From: Paraburkholderia terricola
GTDB taxonomy: Bacteria > Pseudomonadota > Gammaproteobacteria > Burkholderiales > Burkholderiaceae
Assembly: GCF_900142195.1 (NCBI RefSeq)
Contig: NZ_FRAB01000016.1
Span: forward strand, 1-64,000
Direction of reading: 5' to 3'
Length of the DNA stretch: 64,000 nucleotides
Under the pieces are notes generated by a model. The model saw nothing but the letters and a program-made list of their open reading frames with translations. It did not search any database and had not been told where the DNA came from. Below, piece by piece: positions 54,705-63,791 of the stretch (the first letter of the stretch is position 1; each line of letters begins with the position of its first letter). The position numbers were made by a program, and so were the translations under genes.

Positions 54705-56292
54705 GAGGTGAAGCTTTTCGGGAGCCAGGGTGAGGTATCTCGGGACCGTTGAGTGATGAGGTTCGGGGGACTCGGTGAGCAGGTGCGGGACAGAACGTGA
54801 GCGAGTTCAGGAACCGCCTAAAAATGCCGGCCTTCCAAAGGTGAGGTTTTGCGGGAGCTGGATCTGGGAGACTGCCCGCCAGGGCTCGACGCTCGCGTGG
54901 AAGGGAGGAATGCCGAAGGTGAGCGCTTTCGGGACAGCCTTGTACGCCGGTTTTTACCCTCATTTCGATCCTGGCAGTGCGATTGGTGAGTCAAGACGGG
55001 AGAAAACGCGAGCCGGAGGTGAGACTTTACGGGGCTTGCGTGGTTTTTTTGCCCAGATTAAGGGCATCCAGGGCTTAAGGTGAGCGTTTGCGGGAGTCGG
55101 GCGGCGTATCGGTGATGCGGTTCGAATGGGAACATCGATGTCGCTACTGTTGTCGTCGCCAGAGGTGAGGAAATTCGGGAGGCAGCAAATCGCGTCGATT
55201 ATCGGTCGGCGAAATCCTCTGGCTCGAGGCAAAAGGTGAGGTTTTTCGGGATCTGTTGCGTAGCATTGTGATCGATCAGGTGAGTCAATACGGGAAGAAA
55301 CTAGCTGCGATAGCTCGGAAAGGCGCGACGGAGGCCGTCGGAGAGTCCGGTCTTTATTGTCTGCCGGATTGCAATGGTGAGGTTTTTCGGGACTCTGGGG
55401 ACAGCGGTTGATATTCAGAATTTCATGGAAAGGCTGCTTGAGGTGAGGATCTACGGGAGCGCCAGGCGAGATCTACGCCAATGCGGTTGATCTAAACCCA
55501 TGAAATCATTGAGAAATTGTAGCGATGTTCGTTGAGGTGAGGTTTTTCAGGAGCGTATCATTGCGCCCGGTTGGAACTTCAAGCGAAGGAAAGGTGAGGC
55601 TTTTCGGGAGGGTTTCTCGGCGGTTCACTTGCAACGACGGTCGGAAGGCCGCGCCGTTGCAAGGGCTGGCTGTGGATTAAGGTGAGCCTTTTCGGGAGCT
55701 GCTTTGACGGCTGACTTGATGCAATCGCCTGGGCGCCCCGGTCAGTCCTTGTGGCGACTTCCGCGCAAAGGATTTCAGGACCATTCATGCGAGCACGGTT
55801 TTCGTGGCCGCGCGGCTGGCGAGCGGCATTCGCGCTCTTTTATCGCCTGTGCATTCTGATATGCCCATCTTGTCGAGCAGGCCGCAGTTGCAGGCGTGTC
55901 GCCCCTGCGTGCGATCTGCTGCCCATTGTTCAAAGCGGCAGTGGGCGTTCCCGCCGGCTCGGCACACGCGTTCCTTGCTCGGCGCACGAATTCGGACGCT
56001 GCTTGTCAGCGCGGTGGCGGTTCGACAGTGCGTTTTGCCACGCTGCCGGTTTGCCCGTGCTCTCGTTCGGTTTGCAGACAATCCGAGCGGTTCTCTCCCT
56101 CCGGGCGGCGTGAATCAATCGGACTTTCACGTCAGGGTCGCGAAATATCCAAAATTTTTTAAGGTGAGAAGATTCGGGATTGGTTGGCTCCGGTTCGTTT
56201 CCCCGCCAAAATAGCGCCTATTTTCTCCAGGCCGCAGCCTGCAAGGATGGCCCGAACCTGGCGCCAGACGGTTGAGGTGAGGGTTTTCGGGA
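54705..56292 (+). repeat. Iteron array, 19 copies
   Basis: Consensus AAGGTGAGGNTTTTCGGGA (19 bp). Copies start at 54705, 54727, 54772, 54794, 54838, 54916, 54983, 55016, 55077, 55162, 55233, 55277, 55374, 55440, 55534, 55591, 55679, 56161 and 56274. GGTGAG and CGGGA are nearly constant; the centre varies. All are in one orientation, the direction of the initiator gene. Several spacings are close to multiples of 11 (22, 45, 22, 44, 33, 44, 66, 88). They are presumed binding sites of the Rep protein encoded at 56414. Confidence 0.9.
55671..55679 (+). promoter_or_regulatory. DnaA-box-like nonamer in the origin
   Basis: TGTGGATTA, one mismatch from TGTGGATAA (reverse complement of the standard box). 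It directly abuts the iteron starting at 55679. Confidence 0.4.
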
Positions 56293-56413
56293 GCTACTCG
56301 AGGTGAGTTTCGCCTCGTAAACTTGCTTCACCCCGAACGGTGAGATTGACGCTATAGACGCGTATCACCACAGTCGGTATGCTCTCGCCAAATCCCCTCC
56401 TCGATTCAGACGC

Positions 56414-57760
56414 ATGGCCACGAAGCGCGCGAAGAAGACCGACGTTGTCAGCCCGAGCTCCGCCGAATTGCGCAAGGCCGTCGAGGCGATAGCGATTCAG
56501 CCCAAAAGCGGCAAAATCACGCTGCTTACCCGCAAGCTGTTCAACGTGCTGCTCGCCGTGGCGCAGCAAGCCGACGAATCTGGCGACACTTACCGGGCAT
56601 TGCTGTCCGACATCGTCGCGAATTCCGCATTCGACTCGAACGATACCGCGCTCGTCAAGGAGCACCTGCGGCGCATGGTGTCGGTACAGGTCGAATGGAG
56701 CACCGGCACGTCGAGTCAGAAGCCGGGCCGGAAATGGGGCATCTCCACGCTGATCGCCGACGCGGAAATTCTCGAAGATCCCACCACCCGCCGCGTTTGG
56801 GTGGAGTTTTCCTTCGCGCCGAAGATCAAGAAGAAACTGCTTGATCCCGTTCAATACGCGCGTCTGAGTCTCCAGTTTCAGAGCCAGTTGCGCAGTAGCG
56901 CGGGGCTTGCGCTGTATGAGATTTGCGTGCGCTACCTGACCAACCCGAGTCATCTGACCATGCGGGAATCGTGGGAATGGTGGCGCCCTATCCTGTCCGG
57001 CACGCCGGATACGGAGGCCGGTGACGAGGCGAAGCGCGAATACAAGTACTTCAAACGTGATTACTTGCGCCCGGCTATCGCGGAAGTCAATGCGGTTACC
57101 AATATCTTCGTCGAATTGATCGAGCACCGGGAAGGACGGCGCGTTGCCGAGATCCAGTTCCGCGTGACCGAGCGCAAGCAGCCCATGCTTGCACTCGATG
57201 AGCATCCGAATGTGTTCGACAGCACACTGGTCGACCGGATGGTGAAGATCGGCATCCCGCTGAAGGAAGCGCAAACGCTGTATGCCGATAGCGAGGAAAA
57301 CCGTATTCGCGCGGCTTTGCAAATGACCGAACAGCGCATGCGCAGCACATCCTTGCCGCCTGTGCGCAGTGCGCCCGCACTGTTCAAGGACGCATTGAAA
57401 AAAGGCTACGCGCCGCCGGTCGAGGCACTGCCGTCGGGTGGCGGCAAGGCCGCGATGACTGCGCCGGCCGACGACCTCAAAGCCCGGCTGCTTGGTGAAT
57501 ACTCGGCATACCGTCGCAAGGAAGCACGCGAGCTGTACGACGAGCAGGGTGAGTCTGAGCGGGAGATCGCGCGACAGTCGTTTGAAGAAGACGAGCTGCC
57601 GGGGCTCGGCACGCACATGCGCGACGACTGGCGCCGTCGCGGCCTGGACTCGAAGATTGTCGAGACGGCATTCTTCGACTGGCTGGCGCGCAAGACCTGG
57701 GGCGAGCCGACCGATGGCGATTTGCTCGCCTTTACGCTAAGTCAATCGCGCGCGGCGTAA
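56414..57760 (+). CDS. Rep_3-type replication initiator
   Basis: A 448-residue initiator-like protein. It has two winged-helix regions as in RepB/RepA plasmid initiators: about 35-130 (KITLLTRKLFNVLLAVAQ; LLSDIVANSAFDSNDTALVKEHLRRM) and about 155-260 (LSLQFQSQLRSSAGLALYEICVRYL, YLRPAIAEVNAVTNIFVELI). The C-terminal 150 residues (an AYRRKEARELYDEQGESER-type charged helix and a terminal domain) are an extension found in second-chromosome initiators of Burkholderiaceae. It lies directly beside the iterons, with the nearest 120 bp upstream, so it probably binds them and represses itself. Convergent with parB. Confidence 0.88.
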   Translation: MATKRAKKTDVVSPSSAELRKAVEAIAIQPKSGKITLLTRKLFNVLLAVAQQADESGDTYRALLSDIVANSAFDSNDTALVKEHLRRMVSVQVEWSTGTSSQKPGRKWGISTLIADAEILEDPTTRRVWVEFSFAPKIKKKLLDPVQYARLSLQFQSQLRSSAGLALYEICVRYLTNPSHLTMRESWEWWRPILSGTPDTEAGDEAKREYKYFKRDYLRPAIAEVNAVTNIFVELIEHREGRRVAEIQFRVTERKQPMLALDEHPNVFDSTLVDRMVKIGIPLKEAQTLYADSEENRIRAALQMTEQRMRSTSLPPVRSAPALFKDALKKGYAPPVEALPSGGGKAAMTAPADDLKARLLGEYSAYRRKEARELYDEQGESEREIARQSFEEDELPGLGTHMRDDWRRRGLDSKIVETAFFDWLARKTWGEPTDGDLLAFTLSQSRAA

Positions 57761-57828
57761 TCATTCATTGAGACGGCGGACACGATCATGTGCCGCAGTA
57801 TCGTGTTCCGCGCTCATTCCAGCATCTC

Positions 57829-58884
57829 TTACTTCAGCATCTTTTCGATCTGCCGGAGGATGTCGTCGCGCTTTTCGCGCGTGAGCCCCTTCAGTCGCAA
57901 TTCGATTCGATCGTCACCGTACGATTTGAGATCGCCCACCGAAACGCCCCCAAGCTTGATTTCGAGACGTTGAGCATAGCGTTGCCGGCCCGCCGGTTTG
58001 CTGCTTTCCTGGGCGGTGGCTCGGCCCTTCACGATGTCGGCGACTTGCCGCGTGCTGAGGTCATCGGAAATGATTTTGTTGATCAGGCGCAGCGTTGCAT
58101 CCGCGCCGCGAGCGGTGTGATAGCGACCCACCTGATACGCCATGTTCGAGCCAAAACGGTCAGGCCGCGCGACCATTTCATGCATGACGGCCTCTGGCAA
58201 CTTGGCGATCGACAAGGCAACGGCAACGGTCGATTCGTCCAGTCCGAGATGTTCGGCGAGCTCCTTTTGGCTCTGGAAATGCCGATCATCGAGAAAGCGT
58301 TTCCATACGACTGCGTTGTCAAATACCGTCTGCGAATCGCGTTGGACGTTGAGGTCATAACCAAGCTTATAGCTCTGGATCCCGATCGGCAGGTCGATGA
58401 CGACCGCCTTAACCGATTCCTTGTTCGCTTCTTTCAGCGCCCGCACGCGCCGCCCTCCGTCGCTGACGAAGTAGGTGCCGGGATTTTCGTAATCGGGAAT
58501 GACGTGAATCGCCTGCTGCTGCCCCTGCCTTGCGAGATTGACGGCAAGCTCGGCAATGGACGGCTTTAGGTAAAAGTGCCGGGGATTGAAGGGGCTCGGC
58601 TTGATCGTTTTGAGCGCGAGGTCGATTACCTGGCCTGGCCGATAGCCGTGCTCGATTCGCCATGCGCGATAGGCTGCGGACTCATTGGACACCTCGTCAG
58701 CGTCGATTTCTACGTCGCTTTGCGGCACGACCGGTGAAACTGGGCGCCCCGCTGCCTGGTTGCCCGGCGGGCCGTTCTTGACGAGACCGTCGATTGCATT
58801 CAGACGGTCGAGCGCGGTTCGCTTTTCACTGCTGGTCGTGTCAGGACGTGCTTGAAAGCCTTTGGCGAATTGGGAGGGTTTCAT
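57829..58884 (-). CDS. parB: ParB-family centromere-binding protein
   Basis: A 351-residue ParB. The N-terminal ParB/sulfiredoxin domain (about 85-170) has the nucleotide motif GGRRVRAL (variant of GERRxRA) and NVQRDSQ. The helix-turn-helix is near 205-230 (SQKELAEHLGLDESTVAVALSIAKLP), and the C-terminal dimerisation region includes LEIKLGGVSVGDLKSYGDDRIELR-type residues. It starts at 58884, 24 bp after parA, with a parS palindrome in that gap. Together with parA it segregates this replicon. Confidence 0.95.
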   Translation of the reverse strand: MKPSQFAKGFQARPDTTSSEKRTALDRLNAIDGLVKNGPPGNQAAGRPVSPVVPQSDVEIDADEVSNESAAYRAWRIEHGYRPGQVIDLALKTIKPSPFNPRHFYLKPSIAELAVNLARQGQQQAIHVIPDYENPGTYFVSDGGRRVRALKEANKESVKAVVIDLPIGIQSYKLGYDLNVQRDSQTVFDNAVVWKRFLDDRHFQSQKELAEHLGLDESTVAVALSIAKLPEAVMHEMVARPDRFGSNMAYQVGRYHTARGADATLRLINKIISDDLSTRQVADIVKGRATAQESSKPAGRQRYAQRLEIKLGGVSVGDLKSYGDDRIELRLKGLTREKRDDILRQIEKMLK

Positions 58885-58893
58885 TCAGGGTCC

Positions 58894-58907
58894 TTTATGC
58901 GCATAAA
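58894..58907. repeat. parS-like palindrome 1 (between parA and parB)
   Basis: TTTATGCGCATAAA, a perfect 14-bp palindrome lying in the 24-bp parA-parB gap. It is identical to three further copies upstream of parA. Burkholderia secondary replicons are known to use 16-bp palindromic parS sites of this kind. Confidence 0.85.
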
Positions 58908-58908
58908 T

Positions 58909-59571
58909 TCACGGGAGCAGGGCGGCGATCTCGTTGGCGCACGCCCGTACTTCGATGGCGGCGAGCTTGGCACCGCGATCGTTCATTTGAAGCACTGTCT
59001 GCCCTAACGCCATTGCCTGCTTGTAGGCCTCGCGTGTCGGAATCTGGGTTTTGAGCAACGGGAATCCAAGCTCTTCCAACGCACGCTTCAGTTCGCGTGT
59101 GAGCATCCGTTTCTCTTCCGTCTTGTTGAGCAGGAATACCGCCCGGAGGTCCTCGTTCATTACTTGAGCTTGCTGGACCAGCTTCACCAATCCAACGCTC
59201 GACCAATAGTCGGCAGGCGATGACGACGTCGGAATTACCGCGACGCTAGCTGCGAGCAATACGACGCCGGAGACTTTCTCTGTGATAGACGGTGGGCAAT
59301 CGACGACGATGATGTCGTAGTCAGCCACGAACTTCTTGATCTCGCGATGGATCTGGCTACCGGCTTCGGAAAGATTGACGACTGGAAACGGGATGCCGGT
59401 GTCGCCGTCTGACGATGCACTGGCCCAATGGATCAGCGTGTTTTGACCGTCTGCGTCTACAACGAGGACGCGTTTCCCTTTCTCATGGAATGCGGCGCCC
59501 AGGTGCATCGCGATTGTGCTTTTCCCGACTCCTCCCTTCTGCTGAGTTACCGCGATGATTTCTGCTGCCAA
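58909..59571 (-). CDS. parA: ParA-family partition ATPase (small, type Ib-like)
   Basis: A 220-residue ATPase with the deviant Walker A KGGVGKST near residue 12, VLVVDADGQNT (Walker A') near 36 and VVDCPPS (Walker B) near 90. There is no N-terminal helix-turn-helix, as in type Ib ParA, so operon repression would need ParB or another factor. It is first gene of parAB; three parS-like sites lie 0.1-0.6 kb upstream. Confidence 0.95.
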   Translation of the reverse strand: MAAEIIAVTQQKGGVGKSTIAMHLGAAFHEKGKRVLVVDADGQNTLIHWASASSDGDTGIPFPVVNLSEAGSQIHREIKKFVADYDIIVVDCPPSITEKVSGVVLLAASVAVIPTSSSPADYWSSVGLVKLVQQAQVMNEDLRAVFLLNKTEEKRMLTRELKRALEELGFPLLKTQIPTREAYKQAMALGQTVLQMNDRGAKLAAIEVRACANEIAALLP

Positions 59572-59673
59572 TCTTCACCTCCTCTTTTTAGACGCAAATG
59601 GATTTTACCTGGATGAATTGGCATTTCAATCAATTTGTGTAAACGCGAGAAGAAATAGCCATTTGGCCTAGGT

Positions 59674-59687
59674 TTATGCGCATAAAG
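59674..59687. repeat. parS-like palindrome 2
   Basis: TTTATGCGCATAAA preceded by G and followed by G; about 100 bp upstream of the parA start. Confidence 0.85.
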
Positions 59688-59932
59688 GTGGTCGGGCGAT
59701 TAGACTCCCCTTTGCGACGATCCCGGTCCGGCGCATACCGGCGGGTTGGCCGGTCAATGCGTTAAGCCGCGACACTGCGCGCTGTGGGCGCGCCGCTTAG
59801 GGCTACCGCATGTTGTGTGTGGGCGAGGCGACGTTTGATTGATGTTCGTTGACGGTGCACTTCCTGGGCGGCCTCATATCATTGCCGCGGCCCCTAACGC
59901 ACGCGCACACCGCAAGGGTTCGCGCGGGGAGC

Positions 59933-59946
59933 TTTATGCGCATAAA
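59933..59946. repeat. parS-like palindrome 3, extended
   Basis: TTTATGCGCATAAA with symmetric flanks GGAGC on the left and GCTCC on the right, so the perfect palindrome extends to 24 bp (59928-59951). It is the longest of the four. Confidence 0.85.
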
Positions 59947-60157
59947 GCTCCGGACGAAGAGATTGTTTTGCCCGTTCGCTTGTGCTGGGTCGGCTGCTGC
60001 ATATCGTTGCGTCAACAGGAAGGTCTATGGCTCAACGCGTAGGCGAACGCCATAAGGGCGCTGATAGCAACTCGGTGATGACGCTGACGTGGAAGCCGTC
60101 CGCGATCTCCTACTAGGAATGCCCAACCCCGTCCTCATCGGAAACCCCCGCAAGCGC

Positions 60158-60171
60158 TTTATGCGCATAAA
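60158..60171. repeat. parS-like palindrome 4
   Basis: TTTATGCGCATAAA followed by C; about 0.6 kb upstream of parA and 140 bp before the decayed arsC-like gene. Confidence 0.85.
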
Positions 60172-60313
60172 CCGTGGATATCCCAACGATGTTGAGGCAG
60201 CCAACTTGCCAACGGTCGCAGGTGGGCGCGAAGCCGGCGCTTCAGCTCGGCGCTAAAACATAAAGAAAAGGCCACGGCTCCATCGATCCATCCGACGCCA
60301 CGCCAAACAACGC

Positions 60314-60486
60314 ATGATCACCATCTACCACGACCCCCGCTGCTCGAAATCGCGCGTCACATGCGACTTCGTCGCCAGCACCTACAACACCGCCAATAAT
60401 GAGAGGTGATCGAAGTCATCGAATATTTGAAGCAGCCGTTAACGGTCGCCCAACTGGCGCAACTCAACGCGCAATCGGTTGTACCG
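60314..60486 (+). pseudogene. ArsC/YfgD-like reductase remnant
   Basis: The start ATG at 60314 reads MITIYHDPRCSKSR, the N terminus and active-site Cys of ArsC-like reductases. The frame stops at 60409. In a second frame from 60406 the text continues VIEVIEYLKQPLTVAQLAQL, the next conserved block of the family. It then runs into the ssuA remnant at about 60487. About 55 of about 115 residues remain. Confidence 0.75.
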
Positions 60487-61154
60487 TCCGCAAGGTGATT
60501 CGCGATTCCCACTCCGTCGACGAGCAAGAGCGCATTCGACTGCCGCTTCCCGCTTCGAGGAACGGATCCCAGATCGCCCATGCTTCAATTGCGCCTCGCT
60601 GAAGCGGCGCGCGCGTCGCGGGCGGCAGAAAGACCGGCTGGACGTCGCTGTATTTCACGCCGCTCTTCTGTAGTGCTGAGACGAGTAACCAGTGAACATC
60701 GGAACCTTTGTTAAGCGCAAGTTTCTGTCTTTCGGATCGGCCTGCGTTTTGATCGGCGTCTCTCGATGCACAAGAATGCCTTCGGCACGCGGTGTCGGAA
60801 TCTCATAGGCGGTATAGACGAAGTTTGGGCTACCTGCGCAAACACCGCCGGCGCCTCGCCGACATAGCCGAAGTCGATGGCGCCCACGTTCAGTCCTTCG
60901 AGCAACTGCGGTCCGGCAGGAAACTCGGTCCACCTGACGGTTACGCGCGAGAAGTGCGAGCCGCTTTTCGAGCGTGCCGTGCAACTTCAGCAGCACAGGC
61001 GTATTGGCGGCTTTCCGATAGCCGATGCAAAAATCCTTCGTGGACAGTCGTCGGCAAAGACGGAAGGGGAGATGGCGGATAGGGCGGCAGCGGCTAGCGA
61101 GGCACCCACGCCGGCGATAAACGAACGGCGGGTGAGCAGCGAATGATGAGACAT
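60487..61154 (-). pseudogene. ssuA: SsuA-type sulfonate-binding protein, multiply frameshifted
   Basis: From ATG 61154 a twin-arginine-type signal is readable (LTRRSFIAGVGASLAAAAL). SsuA blocks are then spread over at least three frames: IGYRKAANTPVLLKLHGTLEKR, LEGLNVGAIDFGYVGEAP, NFVYTAYEIPTP, SDVQPVFLPPA, GAIEAWAIWDPF and LLLVDGVGIANH. The 3' end (about a quarter of the gene) is missing where it meets the arsC-like remnant. It once encoded the periplasmic receptor for alkanesulfonates. Confidence 0.85.
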
Positions 61155-61999
61155 AAAAATGCTCGTCAAAAAAGACGAGCGCAAAACGGTCCGACTGGCC
61201 GCGACGATAATTCGTCCGCAAGCCTAGATGAACGACAAATTCGCATAAGCAAATCATGTCCATGGACGGAACGAGGAACCTGCTGGTGCGCGGTCTACCC
61301 GTATCGGTCCGGACCCAGCTACACGGTCGCCAGATTGCTGCTTAAAGCAGAACGTCCTTTTCAATACGCTGCGGTGAGCCGTTGGCCGCGCTCACGCTCA
61401 CCGCAACGCGGTGAACCCGGCTGCTGACGCTGGCATGACGCATGACCGGGGACGGCATTCCGCGCGAAAAAAAAGCTGTCGATGGCCGGTGCGCGTGCTC
61501 ACCATCGTCGCCAGCGGCGGTCACAAACAGCGCTGATAATTGCCGGCATCAGCACGACGATTACCGAGGTCGCGGCCAACGCCCAATGCCGCTGATTCTA
61601 TTGGCTTCGCTGACTCCTGCCGCACACGGCTGGCCGCCGGCTCGGCGCCCCTCCGCATGACCATCGCCCCAGCCGCGACGGCCGGCATCGTCGCACCGGT
61701 GGTCGCCAACCCGACATGATCGATTCAAGCGTTCCGGACAATGCGAAAACATTTCGGGTTTCTTCAAAAAGCACGACAAATACTCGTGCGCCCGATATAC
61801 AAACAAATCATGCCCACCGCTGGCCTTACCGCGCCGCGCCGATTGCGAACCGTGCTGAACCCGACAGCACAGCACCAGCCGCCGCCGTGGCAGGAATTGA
61901 CGCCTGGCTGTCCATTCCGCATGACCCGCGCCGCTTACACTGCAGCCTTATACATGAGCGTACGACCCGTACCTCACTCCCTAGTCACGCGGAGCCATC
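61155..61999. other. Decayed or gene-free region
   Basis: About 845 bp without a convincing gene. Short frames around 61450-61720 (for example IIAGISTTITEVAANA in one phase) have a membrane-protein feel and may be transporter remnants, but nothing could be assigned. Confidence 0.4.
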
Positions 62000-62290
62000 A
62001 TGCTTGAACTAAGACCATCGTGCGAAGGATGCGGCAAGTCACTGCCGCCGAACGCCTCCGACGCAATGATCTGCACGTACGAATGCACGTTCTGTGAAAC
62101 GTGCGCGCTCACCAGGCTGCGCAACGTATGTCCGAATTGCGGTGGCAATTTCCAGCGCCGGCCGATCCGTACCCGCGAGCAACTCGCGAAACATCCGGCG
62201 CGTACCGAACCACATCCCGTCTCGATCGACGAAGCGTCGCACGCGGGTTTCTTCGAGCGCTATCGGAGCACGCCGCCCGGCGAGCGCTAA
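62000..62290 (+). CDS. DUF1272-type Cys-rich protein
   Basis: A 96-residue protein. The first about 55 residues match the DUF1272 pattern: MLELRPSCEGCGKSL, CTYECTFCETCA and CPNCGG, with eight Cys arranged as in zinc-binding domains. The tail is basic and Pro/His-rich. It is probably a zinc-binding protein of unknown function. The start ATG 62000 gives the family N terminus. Confidence 0.85.
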   Translation: MLELRPSCEGCGKSLPPNASDAMICTYECTFCETCALTRLRNVCPNCGGNFQRRPIRTREQLAKHPARTEPHPVSIDEASHAGFFERYRSTPPGER

Positions 62291-62361
62291 AAGAGCCTGC
62301 GTTTGCGCCGCCAATTGCGTTCAACAGTCGATGATCAACGCTCGATGCGCCGTCAAGCACT

Positions 62362-62565
62362 TCAATCGTCACTACCCGTAGAGTCCGGCGTCGCAATCCC
62401 GCTCATCGAACGCGCCGCTACACGCAACAGACGGATCTGCTTGCGGTAATTGCGACAGCCGCTGCAGGTCGGCAGATGCAGCCGGATCGCCACCCATTCG
62501 CCGGTTTTTAGCGGACGGTCGAGCGCGTCGGACAACAGGCGCGTGATGTTCTTACACTTCCCCAT
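62362..62565 (-). CDS. Small zinc-finger anti-sigma-factor-like protein
   Basis: A 67-residue protein with a His-x3-Cys-x2-Cys pattern (HLPTCSGCRN near residue 30), as in zf-HC2/ZAS anti-sigma domains, and no membrane segment. The ATG at 62565 is chosen since GGAGG lies 5 bases upstream. It overlaps the end of the sigma-factor gene by 14 bp, implying translational coupling. It likely binds and restrains the partner sigma factor, with release perhaps by oxidation or zinc loss; this is inferred from context. Confidence 0.8.
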   Translation of the reverse strand: MGKCKNITRLLSDALDRPLKTGEWVAIRLHLPTCSGCRNYRKQIRLLRVAARSMSGIATPDSTGSDD

Positions 62566-63160
62566 TCGCATCCTCCCTCGACAAACCCTTTTCGCTCAGA
62601 CAAGTGCGTAAGCGCAGCCGCGCGCGGTAGATCAGCACGCTGCAATGATTGGCGGTCATCTTGAGTTCCGCGCAGATCGCCTCGGTCTCCAGGTCGAGAA
62701 ATTCGCGCATCATGAACACGCGTCCGATGTGTTCCGGCAGATGTTCGAGACACATCTCGAACAAGGTCCAGAACTGTTGCTGACGCAGCGCGGTTTCGGG
62801 CGTGGGCCAGGGCCGCGGCTTGGTTTCGCTCGACCAGTGGCCGTTGTCCTTGAACAGTTCGCGATCGAGCAGCGCCTCGCCGTCGAGTTCAGACTCCAGC
62901 GCGGACAGGTTCACCGTGCGTTGCCGTGCTCGCAACGTGTCGACGAGCTTGTGACGCAGGATGCCGAACACCCAGGTCTTATGCTCCGATTGCGCGGCGA
63001 ACCGGTCGGCTTGCGTCCATGCGGCGGCGAGCGCTTCCTGCACGGCGTCTTCGGCGGCGGCGGCATCACGCAATTGCAGTCGGGCGAAGCGAACCAGGTC
63101 GCGCCGCAATTGCGTGAGATAAACGGGATCGTCGAGCGCCGGCCCATTTACACGCGCCAT
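62552..63160 (-). CDS. ECF sigma-70-family factor
   Basis: A 202-residue extracytoplasmic-function sigma factor with region 2 (about 20-90: DAVQEALAAAWTQADRF, KTWVFGILRHKLVDTLR) and region 4 (about 140-195: LPEHIGRVFMMREFLDLETEAICAEL, LIYRARLRLR). The ATG at 63160 follows GTGGAGC; upstream in-frame codons look non-coding. It is followed by an overlapping zinc-finger anti-sigma-like gene. The trigger and regulon are unknown; the soluble partner suggests a cytoplasmic signal. Confidence 0.92.
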   Translation of the reverse strand: MARVNGPALDDPVYLTQLRRDLVRFARLQLRDAAAAEDAVQEALAAAWTQADRFAAQSEHKTWVFGILRHKLVDTLRARQRTVNLSALESELDGEALLDRELFKDNGHWSSETKPRPWPTPETALRQQQFWTLFEMCLEHLPEHIGRVFMMREFLDLETEAICAELKMTANHCSVLIYRARLRLRTCLSEKGLSREDANGEV

Positions 63161-63592
63161 GACATGCTCCACGGCCGGGCATTTCTTGTTGAATCGTTGC
63201 GGTTCATAAGGGGGTGCTTTTGCTCGCGCGTTCTCTGGGATCGTGCGCCATTCTCCCGCACGTCCTTGCACAAGCGAAACGGTATCGAGCATATTCCCGC
63301 CGACAAGCGCTGACCGATGAGCTTGGTCGCGCCGGACGGGACGTTATGACAATCGAAAATAGATTATTGCGCAAATCGAAAAATGGGCATGTGGGGCATA
63401 CACACGTCAGCAGGCTGTAAGCGAAGCGGCCATTGGCGGGCCAGAGCGGCACCCAATCGATTCGGACGGGCAATTATTTCATTCCTTGAAAAAATGTCTT
63501 CTTGGCTTCGCGGTTTTTAGGCCGACGCTGAATCGCTATCCTTCGCTCATTCGATCGCCCAGATCGCGAACCCAATGCCAAGGAGTAGCACC

Positions 63593-63724
63593 ATGAAACG
63601 CATTCTTTCCGCCCTGATCGCTTCGGTTGCTCTGTTCGCCGCCGCCTCCGGCGCAGTTCACGCCGCCGCTCCCGCGCAATGCAACGGCCCGGCATCCTAC
63701 TGCAATGTGTTCTTCGGTAACTGA
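63593..63724 (+). CDS. 43-residue exported peptide with two Cys
   Basis: ATG 63593 with AAGGAG 9-10 bases upstream. It encodes 43 residues: a signal peptide (MKRILSALIASVALFAAASG, cleavage after VHA near 24) and a mature peptide of about 17-19 residues ending CNVFFGN with a second Cys six residues before. The ribosome site, signal and compact size support a real gene. A hairpin follows. Function unknown; it could be a secreted or periplasmic small protein with one disulfide. Confidence 0.65.
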   Translation: MKRILSALIASVALFAAASGAVHAAAPAQCNGPASYCNVFFGN

Positions 63725-63791
63725 TCCGGCTGGCTGCGCGCTGCCCGGACGCTCGTCCGGCGCGCAGCGCTAGGATAAGAAAGCCTTGGAA

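Larger units (their letters stand above)
54319..56413. other. Replication origin region of the replicon
   Basis: A 2.1-kb gene-free region between the KfrA-like gene and the initiator gene. It contains 17 iteron-like motifs between 54705 and 55697 and two more at 56161 and 56274. A DnaA-box-like TGTGGATTA touches one iteron at 55671-55679, and an AT-rich run (around 56141-56162) just before the last iterons could be a melting site. The short open frames between 55579 and 56214 overlap each other in several phases and lack ribosome sites. Confidence 0.85.
59572..60313. other. Gene-free centromere-like region
   Basis: About 740 bp upstream of parA with three parS-like palindromes (59674, 59933, 60158) and no supportable gene. 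The first 80 bp are AT-rich and likely hold the parAB promoter. Confidence 0.7.

Noticed and set aside
54752..54769. Twentieth origin iteron (TGATGAGGTTCGGGGGA)
   Set aside because: Both constant ends deviate and the length is off by two bases.
55751..56214. Genes inside the origin region
   Set aside because: Several overlapping frames of 66-136 residues on both strands, none with a ribosome site or recognisable protein.
54705..56292. CRISPR array
   Set aside because: The repeats are short, degenerate and separated by irregular spacers of 3 to over 400 bp; no cas genes. The layout fits iterons.
61440..61720. Transporter remnant
   Set aside because: Short hydrophobic stretches in different frames only; no family block could be recognised.
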